Positions 7,572 through 15,122 of a stretch of 31,189 nt of DNA are shown piece by piece (position 1 is the first letter of the stretch; each line of letters starts with the position of its first letter). The translations under genes were made by a program, and so were the position numbers. The notes beneath the pieces are model-generated. The model made no database searches. It had not been told where the DNA came from and saw only the letters and a program-made list of their open reading frames with translations. This DNA is from WVXT01 sp964403285. Its GTDB lineage: Bacteria > UBA6262 > WVXT01. The stretch is from the NCBI GenBank assembly GCA_964403285.1, contig CAYOFG010000017.1, positions 1 through 31,189 of the forward strand, given 5' to 3'.

Positions 7572-8342
7572 ATGAAGACAATAAAAATAATTCCCTGTTT
7601 GGATATCAAGGATGGAAGAGTGGTTAAGGGTGTAAAGTTTGTTGATTTAAAAGATGCTCGCGACCCGGTGGAAGCAGCAGCTGCTTATTGTGCTGCGGGT
7701 GCAGATGAGCTTGTCTTTTTGGATATTGCTGCTTCTGTAGAAGCACGGCCTACGCGTTTGGATTGGGTAAAAAAGGTAAAAAAAGTAACCACTGTGCCTT
7801 TTTGCGTAGGGGGAGGCATCAGAGGTTTGGAAGATATGGAATCTCTTTTTAATCTGGGAGCGGATAAAGTCTCAATTAATACAGCTGCAGTTAAGAATCC
7901 CACTTTAATCAAGGAAGCCAGTAAAAAATTTGGCAAAGAAAAGCTTGTTGTGGCTATTGATGGAAAGAAGAATCCTCCTGGTAGTTCTCGGCCAAGATTA
8001 GAAGTCTTAATTATGGGTGGAGAAGAACCCACAGGTTTAGATGTAGTTGAATGGGCAAAGCGAGTTGAAAAATTAGGCGCAGGAGAGATTCTTTTAACCA
8101 GCAAAGACGCTGACGGCACTAAGGATGGATACGATATTGAGATGACTCGTCTGGTTTCGGAAGGGGTAAACATTCCGGTGATTGCCTCAGGGGGAGCAGG
8201 GAAACTTGAACATTTCTATGAGGTGGTGACCAAGGGAAAAGCAGACGCGGTTCTCGCTGCTTCTGTGTTTCATTTTGGAGAATATAAAATAAAAGAAGTT
8301 AAAGATTATCTCTTGGACAAAGGAATAAGTGTAAGAACTTAG
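7572..8342 (+). CDS. hisF: imidazole glycerol phosphate synthase cyclase subunit
   Basis: HisF joins PRFAR with ammonia to give IGP and AICAR, the branch point of histidine and purine synthesis. It is a (beta/alpha)8 barrel that receives ammonia from the HisH glutaminase. The 256-residue length is standard. Visible are IIPCLDIKDGRVVKGV with catalytic Asp11, the phosphate-binding CVGGGIR loop, the second catalytic region LLTSKDADGTKDGYD, and IASGGAGKLEHF. AAGGAGGT ends 11 bases before the ATG. It sits apart from other his genes; hisH is not in the window. The neighbours purL and pyrG are likewise ammonia-using enzymes. AICAR links its product back to purine synthesis, which may make the purL adjacency meaningful. 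Confidence 0.95.
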   Translation: MKTIKIIPCLDIKDGRVVKGVKFVDLKDARDPVEAAAAYCAAGADELVFLDIAASVEARPTRLDWVKKVKKVTTVPFCVGGGIRGLEDMESLFNLGADKVSINTAAVKNPTLIKEASKKFGKEKLVVAIDGKKNPPGSSRPRLEVLIMGGEEPTGLDVVEWAKRVEKLGAGEILLTSKDADGTKDGYDIEMTRLVSEGVNIPVIASGGAGKLEHFYEVVTKGKADAVLAASVFHFGEYKIKEVKDYLLDKGISVRT

Positions 8343-8362
8343 AAATTTCTTGACAAACTAAT

Positions 8363-8387
8363 CTCCTCTACCCTTGGGGGAGAGGAG
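8363..8387. repeat. CT/AG-rich hairpin between hisF and pyrG
   Basis: CTCCTCT at 8363-8369 pairs with AGAGGAG at 8381-8387 around an 11-base loop. No U tract follows; the purine-rich sequence after it supplies the pyrG ribosome binding site. A TTGACA at 8350-8355 has no matching -10. Confidence 0.45.
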
Positions 8388-8409
8388 AAGGGTGAGGGGG
8401 AAGGGCAAA

Positions 8410-10008
8410 ATGGCGACTAAATACATCTTCGTTACCGGTGGCGTAGTTTCTTCTTTAGGGAAAGGGATAACTGCAGCCTCTATTGGCTGTTTATTAAAAA
8501 GTTGCGGGTTGAGAGTAAATATCTTGAAGATAGACCCTTATCTCAATGTAGACCCGGGAACAATGAGTCCTTTCCAGCACGGAGAAGTTTTCGTTACTGA
8601 AGATGGAGCGGAAACCGATTTGGACTTGGGCCATTATGAGAGGTTTCTGGATGTCAATCTGAAAAAAATCAATAATATCACCAGTGGCGTAATCTACGAG
8701 GCAGTTATTAGTAAAGAAAGAAAAGGAGATTTCTTAGGCAAAACGGTTCAAGTTATTCCCCATGTTACTGATGAGATTAAGTCTCGTATCAAGGGATTAT
8801 CGAAAGACTTCGATGTAGTAATCACCGAAATTGGCGGAACTACAGGCGATATTGAGGGACTCCCTTTCCTGGAAGCAGCCAGACAGTTTAAGCAGGATGT
8901 GGGAGAAGAAAATGTTTGTTATGTTCACGTTACCCTCGTGCCCTACATTAAGGCTGCTGAGGAAATGAAGACTAAACCTACACAACAGAGTGTAGCTAAA
9001 TTAAGAGAAATTGGAATTGAGCCTCAAATAATTATTTGTCGTACTGAAAGACCATTGACAGATGAGTTGAGGAGAAAGATAGCTTTATTCTGTAGTGTTC
9101 AGGAAAAGGCGGTAGTTGAAGAAAGAGATGTTTCTACGAGTATTTATGAAGTTCCCTTAATGCTAGAAAAAGAAAAACTGGATACTATTTTATTGGAAGT
9201 GTTACGTTTGGAAAAAAAGAGAAGAGATTTATCTAAATGGAAAGAAATTGTTAAAAAGACAAGAGATTTAAGAAGGAATGTAATAATTGGTGTTGCTGGA
9301 AAGTATACTGATCTAAAAGATGCCTATAAGAGTATATGGGAAGCATTGATTCATGGGGGATTCGCTAATAATGTGAATGTGAAAATAAAATATATTGATG
9401 TGGAAGATAAACAATTGGAAACGGAGATAAGAACTGTAAATGGAATTCTTGTTCCCGGAGGTTTTGGCGAGAGAGGAATTGACGGGAAGATAAGGGTTTG
9501 TAGATTTGCTCGGGAGAACAAAGTTCCTTTTCTGGGTATTTGTTTGGGAATGCAGTGCGCCGTAATAGATTTCGCTCAAAATGTCTGTGGAATGAAAGGA
9601 GCGCATAGCACAGAATTTAAACCAGATACTCCCTATCCAGTAATCGATTTGCTTCCTGAACAGAAAAAGATATATCAAAAAGGCGGAACAATGAGGTTGG
9701 GGAATTATCCATGCAGAATCAAAAGAGACTCATTGGCCTTTCGTGCTTATAAAGAGAGACTGGTGTTGGAGAGACATCGGCATAGGTATGAATTGAACAA
9801 TAGGTTTCGAGCTGGGTTGGAAGCAAAAGGGCTTTTGGTGACTGGCGAATATGAGAAAGAGCATCTGGCAGAAATTGTTGAACTTAAAAACCATCCCTGG
9901 TTTGTAGCAGTCCAGTTCCACCCCGAATTCAAGTCCCGACCCGCAAGACCCCACCCCCTGTTTAGAGAATTCATCAAAGCCTCCCTGAAAAAGAAAAAAA
10001 TCATATAG
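8410..10008 (+). CDS. pyrG: CTP synthase
   Basis: It converts UTP to CTP using ATP and glutamine (or ammonia), the last step of pyrimidine nucleotide synthesis. The 532-residue protein has the synthetase domain first (KYIFVTGGVVSSLGKGI, KIDPYLNVDPGTMSPFQHGE, EIGGTTGDIEG) and a class I glutamine amidotransferase domain second. The latter has nucleophile Cys in LGICLGMQ, LVPGGFGERG, and the catalytic His-Glu in QFHPEFKSRP. I start at ATG 8410, because MATKYIFVTGG is the family N-terminus and the 12 residues in front would be an artefact of an open upstream frame. A purine-rich GGGGGAAGGG precedes it. queC follows after 28 bases. Confidence 0.96.
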   Translation: MATKYIFVTGGVVSSLGKGITAASIGCLLKSCGLRVNILKIDPYLNVDPGTMSPFQHGEVFVTEDGAETDLDLGHYERFLDVNLKKINNITSGVIYEAVISKERKGDFLGKTVQVIPHVTDEIKSRIKGLSKDFDVVITEIGGTTGDIEGLPFLEAARQFKQDVGEENVCYVHVTLVPYIKAAEEMKTKPTQQSVAKLREIGIEPQIIICRTERPLTDELRRKIALFCSVQEKAVVEERDVSTSIYEVPLMLEKEKLDTILLEVLRLEKKRRDLSKWKEIVKKTRDLRRNVIIGVAGKYTDLKDAYKSIWEALIHGGFANNVNVKIKYIDVEDKQLETEIRTVNGILVPGGFGERGIDGKIRVCRFARENKVPFLGICLGMQCAVIDFAQNVCGMKGAHSTEFKPDTPYPVIDLLPEQKKIYQKGGTMRLGNYPCRIKRDSLAFRAYKERLVLERHRHRYELNNRFRAGLEAKGLLVTGEYEKEHLAEIVELKNHPWFVAVQFHPEFKSRPARPHPLFREFIKASLKKKKII

Positions 10009-10036
10009 ATTCATAATAGGCAGGGCAAAAAATGAA

Positions 10037-10732
10037 ATGAAAGAAGACAAAAAGGCAGTAGTATTATTGAGTGGTGGACTCGATTCATCCACTTGCCTGT
10101 ACAAGGCAATAGAAGATGGGTATGTCCCATACGCATTATGTTTTGACTACGGGCAGAGACATCTCAAAGAGGTGGAATCCTCAAGAAGAATAGCTGAGAA
10201 AGCTGGTGCAATTTTCAAAAAGATTAAGATTGATTTAAGACAGATAGGAGGTTCGGCTTTAACGGATAACATAGAAGTTCCTATAGGAAGAGAAATAGAA
10301 GAGATAGCCAGGGATATCCCCCCGACTTACGTACCGGCAAGAAATACAATCTTTCTCAGTGTAGCTTTAAGTTTTTCCGAAGTGATAGATGCGGAGGCAA
10401 TTTATATGGGTGCAAATATGATAGATAATCCAGGCTATCCGGATACAACACCGAGATATATAGAAACGTATCAGAAACTGATTAATGTAGCCCTAAAGAA
10501 GACAGTAAAAGGAGGCAAAATAGAGATAAAAACTCCTTTAATTCGAATGTCTAAGAAAGAGATAATACAAGAGGCAGTAAGGCTGAAAGTGCCTTTAGCA
10601 CTTACCTGGAGTTGTTATCAGGGGAAAGAAGAACCTTGTGGCGAGTGTGATGCGTGCAGATTAAGAGCCAAAGGCTTCCGAGAAGCGGGTCTGACCGATA
10701 GTTTATGCCAAAAAAGTGATAGTGATGTTTAG
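10037..10732 (+). CDS. queC: 7-cyano-7-deazaguanine synthase
   Basis: QueC converts 7-carboxy-7-deazaguanine to preQ0 with ATP and ammonia, on the route to queuosine in tRNA. The 231-residue protein carries the PP-loop LLSGGLDSST near the N-terminus, ALCFDYGQRH, PARNTIF, GANMIDNPGYPD, and a C-terminal zinc site in CYQGKEEPCGECDAC (C-x7-C-x2-C-x2-C). All four cysteines are present. No queD, queE or folE lies nearby. ATG 10037 was chosen because the ATG at 10032 opens a two-codon frame. Together with gdhA, purL, hisF and pyrG it completes a run of five genes that make or spend ammonia. preQ0 could also serve DNA modification, but nothing here points to that. Confidence 0.93.
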   Translation: MKEDKKAVVLLSGGLDSSTCLYKAIEDGYVPYALCFDYGQRHLKEVESSRRIAEKAGAIFKKIKIDLRQIGGSALTDNIEVPIGREIEEIARDIPPTYVPARNTIFLSVALSFSEVIDAEAIYMGANMIDNPGYPDTTPRYIETYQKLINVALKKTVKGGKIEIKTPLIRMSKKEIIQEAVRLKVPLALTWSCYQGKEEPCGECDACRLRAKGFREAGLTDSLCQKSDSDV

Positions 10733-10868
10733 AATTATATAAATTGGTTAGATATGTTACTTAACTGAATTTTTAAATTGATGTCTGTAATTCCTATTCT
10801 TGTGCCAGGTTTCGCCTATCCCTGATAATATGCTCCCACCTGAAACTCTCATTTCCATATAAAAACTT
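10733..10868. other. non-coding stretch after queC
   Basis: AT-rich sequence with no recognisable gene, tRNA or terminator. It leads into the promoter at 10869-10897 and the long palindrome at 10900-10994. Together these make a 274-base gap between queC and thpR that likely separates two transcription units. Confidence 0.55.
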
Positions 10869-10897
10869 ATTGCTTTTTGAGAAGAATGCTGTTATAA
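10869..10897 (+). promoter_or_regulatory. extended -10 sigma70 promoter for the thpR operon
   Basis: TTGCTT at 10869-10874 and perfect TATAAT at 10892-10897 are 17 bp apart, with TG at 10889-10890 giving an extended -10 (TGTTATAAT). The predicted start near 10904 falls inside the first arm of the palindrome that follows. Confidence 0.7.
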
Positions 10898-10899
10898 TT

Positions 10900-10994
10900 T
10901 AAAAATTGCCAGTCGCTTATTGGTAGTGGACGGGCTTTATACCCGCAAAAAATCACGCCCATAAAGGGCTACACTACGATTACCGACAATTTTT
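10900..10994. repeat. long imperfect palindrome in the thpR leader
   Basis: The ends AAAAATTG (10900-10907) and CAATTTTT (10987-10994) are exactly complementary. Inside, GTAGTG (10923-10928) pairs with CACTAC (10972-10977). Two sub-hairpins, CGGG/CCCG (10931-10945) and GCCC/GGGC (10957-10969), can form instead of a longer stem. The stem ends in a short U tract, so it resembles either a structured leader RNA with terminator character or an inserted REP/MITE-like element. Confidence 0.55.
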
Positions 10995-11006
10995 GGAGAC
11001 GGCGGG

Positions 11007-11564
11007 ATGAGAACTTTTATTGCTGTGGGAATATCGAGTGAAGTTAGGGAAAAGATTGCTAAAATTCAGGTGGAGTTGAAGGAGGGAGACCCTGATGTCA
11101 AATGGGTTGAGCCTAAAAATCTCCATATCACTCTAAAATTTCTCGGCGAGGTGAGTGAGGACAAACTTTCCGGGGTAATTGAGAAGACAAGACTTGCCGT
11201 CTCAGGGATTTCCCATTTCAAGGTTCACATTTTGGGGTTAGGTAGCTTTCCCAATCTTAGGTCTCCACGGGTCGTCTGGGTTGGCATAAATGAAGGTAAG
11301 GCAGAACTGAAAGATTTAAGCGAAAGGATTGAAGAAAAACTTTCCTATTTAGGATTTGCCAAAGAGAAAAGGGAGTTTTCTGCTCATTTAACGATTGGCA
11401 GAGTCAGGTCTCTGAGAGGCAAGGGTAAGTTGGTTAAGAAAATCGAGGACTGGCAAAGGTGTGATGTGGGAGAATTTTCTGTGGATAAAGTGCTGGTTAT
11501 GGAAAGTCAACTTAGCCCAAAGGGACCCACTTACAGGATAATAGAAGAGATAAATCTGAAATGA
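11007..11564 (+). CDS. thpR: RNA 2',3'-cyclic phosphodiesterase (2'-5' RNA ligase family)
   Basis: Members hydrolyse 2',3'-cyclic phosphate ends of RNA to 2'-phosphates and can ligate tRNA halves in vitro. This 185-residue protein has both catalytic HxTx motifs, H40-I-T42 in NLHITLKFLGE and H127-L-T129 in FSAHLTIGRVRS, with the intervening two-lobed fold length typical of ThpR. GGAG sits about 9 bases before the ATG. It is the first gene after the promoter at 10869-10897, with the palindromic leader between them. Its stop overlaps the start of the deacetylase gene (ATGA), implying one operon with the cell-wall gene downstream. The physiological substrate is not known for most bacteria. Confidence 0.9.
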   Translation: MRTFIAVGISSEVREKIAKIQVELKEGDPDVKWVEPKNLHITLKFLGEVSEDKLSGVIEKTRLAVSGISHFKVHILGLGSFPNLRSPRVVWVGINEGKAELKDLSERIEEKLSYLGFAKEKREFSAHLTIGRVRSLRGKGKLVKKIEDWQRCDVGEFSVDKVLVMESQLSPKGPTYRIIEEINLK

Positions 11565-12361
11565 TAATTAAGAAACTAAAAGATAAATTACTGGAGAAAA
11601 GGTACCGTGTGATACTAATTATGGCTTTCTTGTTGCTTGTGGGAGTGGTAGCTATAATTTCCCGCAAGAGTGAAATGGAACTTCGTTTCCTTCCCTTCTC
11701 TCCGGGCGAGTTTAAAGAGATAGCCCTTACCTTCGATGATGGTCCGGACCCTAAGGCCACACCAAAAATTTTGGATATGCTTAACAAAGAAGGTATTAAG
11801 GCGACTTTCTTTGTAGTAGGAAAGATGGTGGAGAAGTATCCAGGGTTACTGAGACAGGTATGGAAGGAAGGACATGATGTAGGTAACCATACGTATAGCC
11901 ATCCGGATTTAACCAAACTGTCTAAAGAAGATATACTGGAAGAATTGGATAAAACCCGTCTATTGGTTAAGAAAATTACTGGCAAAGAGACGTATCTCTT
12001 TCGTCCCCCGGGTGGGAGATATGACAACAAGGTAATTGTAACTACTACCTTAAGTGGGTACAAAATGATTCTCTGGACAGACTATCCTGGTGATTATGGT
12101 TGTCCCTCCAGTAAGCTGATTTATCAGAGGACGGTTTCCGGAGCGGAAGATGAAGGAATAATTCTTCTGCATAATGGATTAGACACTACTCTGAATGCTC
12201 TTCCTAAGATTATTTCTGAATTGAAAAAAGGAAAATATAGGTTCGTTACAATTTCTGAGCTAATGGAAGAGATAAGGGAAAAAGAGACCGTCTATTTCGA
12301 AAAATTTGAAAGGGAGCAAAAAGCAAGGCCTCTGCCGTTAGAAATGGCAGTCACGGAATAG
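11561..12361 (+). CDS. membrane-anchored polysaccharide deacetylase (NodB domain)
   Basis: It probably removes acetyl groups from peptidoglycan or another envelope polysaccharide outside the membrane. The 266-residue protein begins with a basic stretch and one membrane anchor (about 16-34) and has no lipobox. The NodB domain follows with the metal-dependent motifs in order: TFDDGPDP (D59, D60), the HxxxH pair H110 and H114 in NHTYSHPD, FRPPGGRYD around R148, LWTDYPGDYG and ILLHNG. All active-site elements are present. It overlaps thpR by 4 bases and precedes ruvX by 9. Whether it acts on N-acetylglucosamine of peptidoglycan (PgdA-like) or on another polymer cannot be told. The nearby mltG supports a wall role. 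Confidence 0.88.
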   Translation: MIIKKLKDKLLEKRYRVILIMAFLLLVGVVAIISRKSEMELRFLPFSPGEFKEIALTFDDGPDPKATPKILDMLNKEGIKATFFVVGKMVEKYPGLLRQVWKEGHDVGNHTYSHPDLTKLSKEDILEELDKTRLLVKKITGKETYLFRPPGGRYDNKVIVTTTLSGYKMILWTDYPGDYGCPSSKLIYQRTVSGAEDEGIILLHNGLDTTLNALPKIISELKKGKYRFVTISELMEEIREKETVYFEKFEREQKARPLPLEMAVTE

Positions 12362-12370
12362 GTTAGACAT

Positions 12371-12817
12371 ATGAAAATTTTGGGAATCGATTATGGAGAA
12401 AAAAGGGTTGGCTTGGCACTGAGTGATGCTTCAAATATAGTTGCTGGTAGTTTCAAAGTTTTGAACAGAGACACAACTAGCAATTGGCTTGAAGAGATAA
12501 AAACAATTGTGGATGAAAACAAAATTGAGAAAATTGTTATTGGTTTACCCAGGAATATGAACGGTTCTTTGGGTGAGAAAGGGAAAGAGGTTCTGGCGTT
12601 TGTAAAGTCTCTGGAAAAGGTGATAAATGTACCCATAGTGACCTGGGATGAAAGGTTGACAACAGTTAGCGCAGAGAAGGTGCTGCGGGAGGCAGAGTTA
12701 TCGAGGAAAAAGCGAAAGGATATCGTGGATAAACTCTCTGCTTCTATAATTTTGCAAAACTATTTAGACAGTATTGTGCCGGACCAAAAAGAAAAAAGCA
12801 AGGAGAGTAATGAATGA
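12371..12817 (+). CDS. ruvX: YqgF/RuvX-family Holliday junction resolvase-like nuclease
   Basis: This is an RNase H-fold nuclease implicated in Holliday junction resolution or in 16S rRNA 5'-end maturation. The 148-residue protein shows the family motifs MKILGIDYGEKRVGLALSD (catalytic Asp7), IVIGLPRNMNGSLGEKG, TWDERLTTVSAE and a last Asp in DKLSASIILQNYL. The C-terminus is a short Lys/Glu-rich tail. Its stop overlaps the mltG start by ATGA. In many bacteria ruvX (yqgF) and mltG (yceG) are close neighbours, and the pairing here supports both calls. Confidence 0.92.
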   Translation: MKILGIDYGEKRVGLALSDASNIVAGSFKVLNRDTTSNWLEEIKTIVDENKIEKIVIGLPRNMNGSLGEKGKEVLAFVKSLEKVINVPIVTWDERLTTVSAEKVLREAELSRKKRKDIVDKLSASIILQNYLDSIVPDQKEKSKESNE

Positions 12818-13746
12818 GGGTAATAAAAACAGGTGTTGTAATCCTCTGCTTGTTAAGTCTGGTAAATTTGATGGTCTTCTTTTTGTCTCCGCGCCATAGC
12901 AAAACTGCCCTGGTTACAATAGAGGAGGGAATGACTGCGCAGGAGGTAGCAGAATTACTGAAAAAGGAAGGCTTAATTTCCAGTAAGAATTTCTTTCTGT
13001 CTCTTCTCAGACTAAGAGGAGTCCATAAGAGAATCAAGGCAGGAATTTACGAGATAAATTCAAAAGAAAGCACCTGGCGGATTATTAGTAAACTATTTTT
13101 GGGAAAAAGCAAGAAAGTGAAATTGACCATTCCGGAAGGATTTACTGGCCGTCAGATTGCCCAGTTAATCGAAGAGAAGGGATTGGGAGGAAAAGACAAG
13201 TTTTTAGAAATTGTTGAGGAGAGGGAGATAGAAGGTTACCTTTTTCCGGAAACATATTTTATTGATTACAGTGCGTCGCAGGAAGAAATTATTGATATGA
13301 TGGTCGACCAATTCAATAAGGTGTTTACAGGAGATATGGAGGAAAGAGGGAAAAAGTTTAACTTCACAAAAAGGGATACAATAATTCTTGCTTCCATAAT
13401 TGAGAAAGAGGCGGTCAAGGATGAAGAGAGGCCATTAATTTCTGCCGTTTTCCATAACCGGTTAAAGAAACGGTGGTACTTGGAATCTTGTGCTACGGTT
13501 CAGTATGCACTGGGAGAGCATAAGGAGAAGTTGACCTATGAAGATGTAAAAGTTAACTCTCCTTATAATACTTATATCCATTTTGGCTTACCACCCGGGC
13601 CCATTTGTAATCCTGGTTTAGCCGCTATTGAGGCCGCCTTGTATCCAGCCGAGACCGAATTGATGTTCTTTGTTACCGAAGGAGAAGGCACTCATAGATT
13701 TTCTAAGTATTATCAGAAGCATCTGGAAATACAAAAGAAAAAATAG
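12814..13746 (+). CDS. mltG: endolytic murein transglycosylase
   Basis: MltG cleaves nascent glycan strands within the periplasm and is thought to end peptidoglycan polymerisation. The 310-residue protein has an N-terminal membrane anchor (about 5-25), a LysM-like region (about 33-90, EEGMTAQEVAELLKKEGLI), and the YceG catalytic domain. The catalytic Glu lies in LASIIEKEA (residues 192-200), followed by VFHNRLKKRWYLESCATVQY and SPYNTYIHFGLPPGPICNPG. Length is typical. It overlaps ruvX by 4 bases and is followed by mutM after 25 bases. With the deacetylase upstream it forms a small wall-modification group inside an otherwise nucleic-acid-maintenance operon. Confidence 0.93.
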   Translation: MRVIKTGVVILCLLSLVNLMVFFLSPRHSKTALVTIEEGMTAQEVAELLKKEGLISSKNFFLSLLRLRGVHKRIKAGIYEINSKESTWRIISKLFLGKSKKVKLTIPEGFTGRQIAQLIEEKGLGGKDKFLEIVEEREIEGYLFPETYFIDYSASQEEIIDMMVDQFNKVFTGDMEERGKKFNFTKRDTIILASIIEKEAVKDEERPLISAVFHNRLKKRWYLESCATVQYALGEHKEKLTYEDVKVNSPYNTYIHFGLPPGPICNPGLAAIEAALYPAETELMFFVTEGEGTHRFSKYYQKHLEIQKKK

Positions 13747-13771
13747 ATGGAATGGGTCTTTTGAGGGAAAA

Positions 13772-14578
13772 ATGCCTGAATTACCAGAAGTAGAAACAAT
13801 AAGAAGAGGGTTAGAAAAGAAAATCCTGGGAAAGAGAGTGAACAGAGTGGAGATCAACACAGATAGGATGGTAAAAGAGCCTTCCCCAAAGAGATTTAAG
13901 GAAGAAGTTGAAGGTAAAAAATTTACCCAGGTTATTCGTCGAGGAAAATACTTGATATTGGGATTATCCTCGGGAAAGAAGATAGTGGTACATCTCAGAA
14001 TGACCGGGCAACTAATTTACGGAAACAAAGATAAAAAGAGCAGGGTATCCTTTCTTCTGTCAAATGGCAAATATTTGAATCTTAAGGATAGCAGGCATCT
14101 GGGAGAAATCAGATTAGTAGAGAACTGGGAGAGAATTTCCTCCCTTGCTAAGATGGGAATGGAGCCTCTGGAAGATAGTTTTACGCTCAAGGTATTCGGC
14201 GGAATGTTGAACAAAAAGAAGGCCAAAATCAAGCCCTTATTGATGAACCAGGAATTCCTGGCGGGTGTGGGAAATATTTATGCCCAGGAGGCGCTATTCA
14301 AAGCAGGAATTCATCCAGAAAAGCAGGCTTATCGACTGAAGCGGGACCAGATGAAATCACTATTTTCTGAAATAAAGAAGGTCTTAAACAGAGCTATAGA
14401 ATACAAAGGCACATCTTTGGCGAGTTATGTTGACGCGGATGGAAGAAAAGGAAGTTTCCACTCTCGCCTACGAGTTTATGGACGGGGAGGAGAACCCTGT
14501 GTTAAATGTAAGACTCCTTTGAAGTTTATTAAAATTGCTGGCAGGGGAACTACTTTCTGTCCCAAGTGCCAGAAGTAG
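13772..14578 (+). CDS. mutM: formamidopyrimidine-DNA glycosylase
   Basis: It excises oxidised purines such as 8-oxoguanine and nicks the abasic site by its lyase activity. ATG 13772 puts the conserved MPELPEVETIRRGL at the N-terminus, with catalytic Pro2 and Glu3, which decides the start; the open frame upstream is an artefact. GAGGG lies just before it. Further marks are Lys59 in RRGKYLILGL, the helix-two-turn-helix NQEFLAGVGNIYAQEALF, and a zinc finger CVKC...CPKC near the C-terminus with the usual arginine (GRGTTFCP). At 268 residues it is standard. It lies in the thpR-to-radical SAM run, all one direction with short spacers. Confidence 0.95.
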   Translation: MPELPEVETIRRGLEKKILGKRVNRVEINTDRMVKEPSPKRFKEEVEGKKFTQVIRRGKYLILGLSSGKKIVVHLRMTGQLIYGNKDKKSRVSFLLSNGKYLNLKDSRHLGEIRLVENWERISSLAKMGMEPLEDSFTLKVFGGMLNKKKAKIKPLLMNQEFLAGVGNIYAQEALFKAGIHPEKQAYRLKRDQMKSLFSEIKKVLNRAIEYKGTSLASYVDADGRKGSFHSRLRVYGRGGEPCVKCKTPLKFIKIAGRGTTFCPKCQK

Positions 14579-14588
14579 ATAATTACTT

Positions 14589-14606
14589 GGCACTCTGAAG
14601 AGTGCC
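14589..14606. repeat. perfect GGCACTC hairpin upstream of the acidic protein gene
   Basis: GGCACTC (14589-14595), loop TGAA, GAGTGCC (14600-14606). No T tract follows, so it is more likely a repeat or mRNA-stabilising hairpin than a terminator. Confidence 0.5.
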
Positions 14607-14630
14607 CAACCAGGCAGGGTGGGAGGAAAT

Positions 14631-15122
14631 ATGAAAAAAGTAGAAATAGGATTGGTCCTTTTTTTATGGTTTTTTCTGACGCATATATTATTTGCCCCTT
14701 CCCTTAGTGGAGGAGGAAGAAAACCACCTCCGGAGCCAAAAACAATGAAGGAGAAAATTGCGGGGAAGTTTCACATTGAACACAGTGTTGTTCTGGCTTT
14801 GGAAGAGAAAGGTTATGAGACAGAAGAGATTATTAAGCTGTTGATTCTGGCAACTGCCACAGGTAAAAGCGCCGATGAGATTAGTGTACTCAGGGAAGAG
14901 GGAATGGACTGGGAAGCGATTGCCAAGTGGTACGGAGTGGAAATGTCGACCCTCGGTAAGGAAACACAGAGGCTCTTATTCGAGGTGGGGGAAGTAAAAG
15001 AAGAAGAAGAAGAAGAAGAGGAAATAAAAGAGGAGGAGGAGCCAGAAATCGAGCTGGAAATTGAGAAGGAATTAAAGAAAAAGTTGGAAATGGAAAAGAC
15101 GGAATCGGATGAGTTACGTTAA
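14631..15122 (+). CDS. secreted protein of unknown function with Glu-rich tail
   Basis: I do not recognise this 163-residue protein. It opens with KK and a hydrophobic stretch (about 5-24) ending near FAPSLSG, a plausible Sec signal peptide without a lipobox Cys, followed by a Pro-rich spacer (KPPPEPK). The middle (about 40-115) is helical, with a recognisable LREEGMDWEAIAKWYGVEMSTLGK pattern similar to small repeats seen in other secreted hypothetical proteins. The last 45 residues are almost all Glu, Lys and Leu and likely form a charged coiled coil. ATG 14631 was chosen because GGGAGG lies a few bases upstream and the earlier GTG would overlap it. Its 3' end overlaps the radical SAM gene by 14 bases, suggesting co-translation. 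Confidence 0.7.
   Translation: MKKVEIGLVLFLWFFLTHILFAPSLSGGGRKPPPEPKTMKEKIAGKFHIEHSVVLALEEKGYETEEIIKLLILATATGKSADEISVLREEGMDWEAIAKWYGVEMSTLGKETQRLLFEVGEVKEEEEEEEEIKEEEEPEIELEIEKELKKKLEMEKTESDELR

Noticed and set aside
5816..8173. Long open frames on the - strand inside purL and hisF
   Set aside because: They mirror strongly conserved + strand enzymes and have no recognisable protein features or start signals.
10904..10990. Possible tRNA or small structured RNA gene
   Set aside because: No tRNA arms, T-loop or CCA pattern can be assigned; the palindrome is better described as a leader or repeat.
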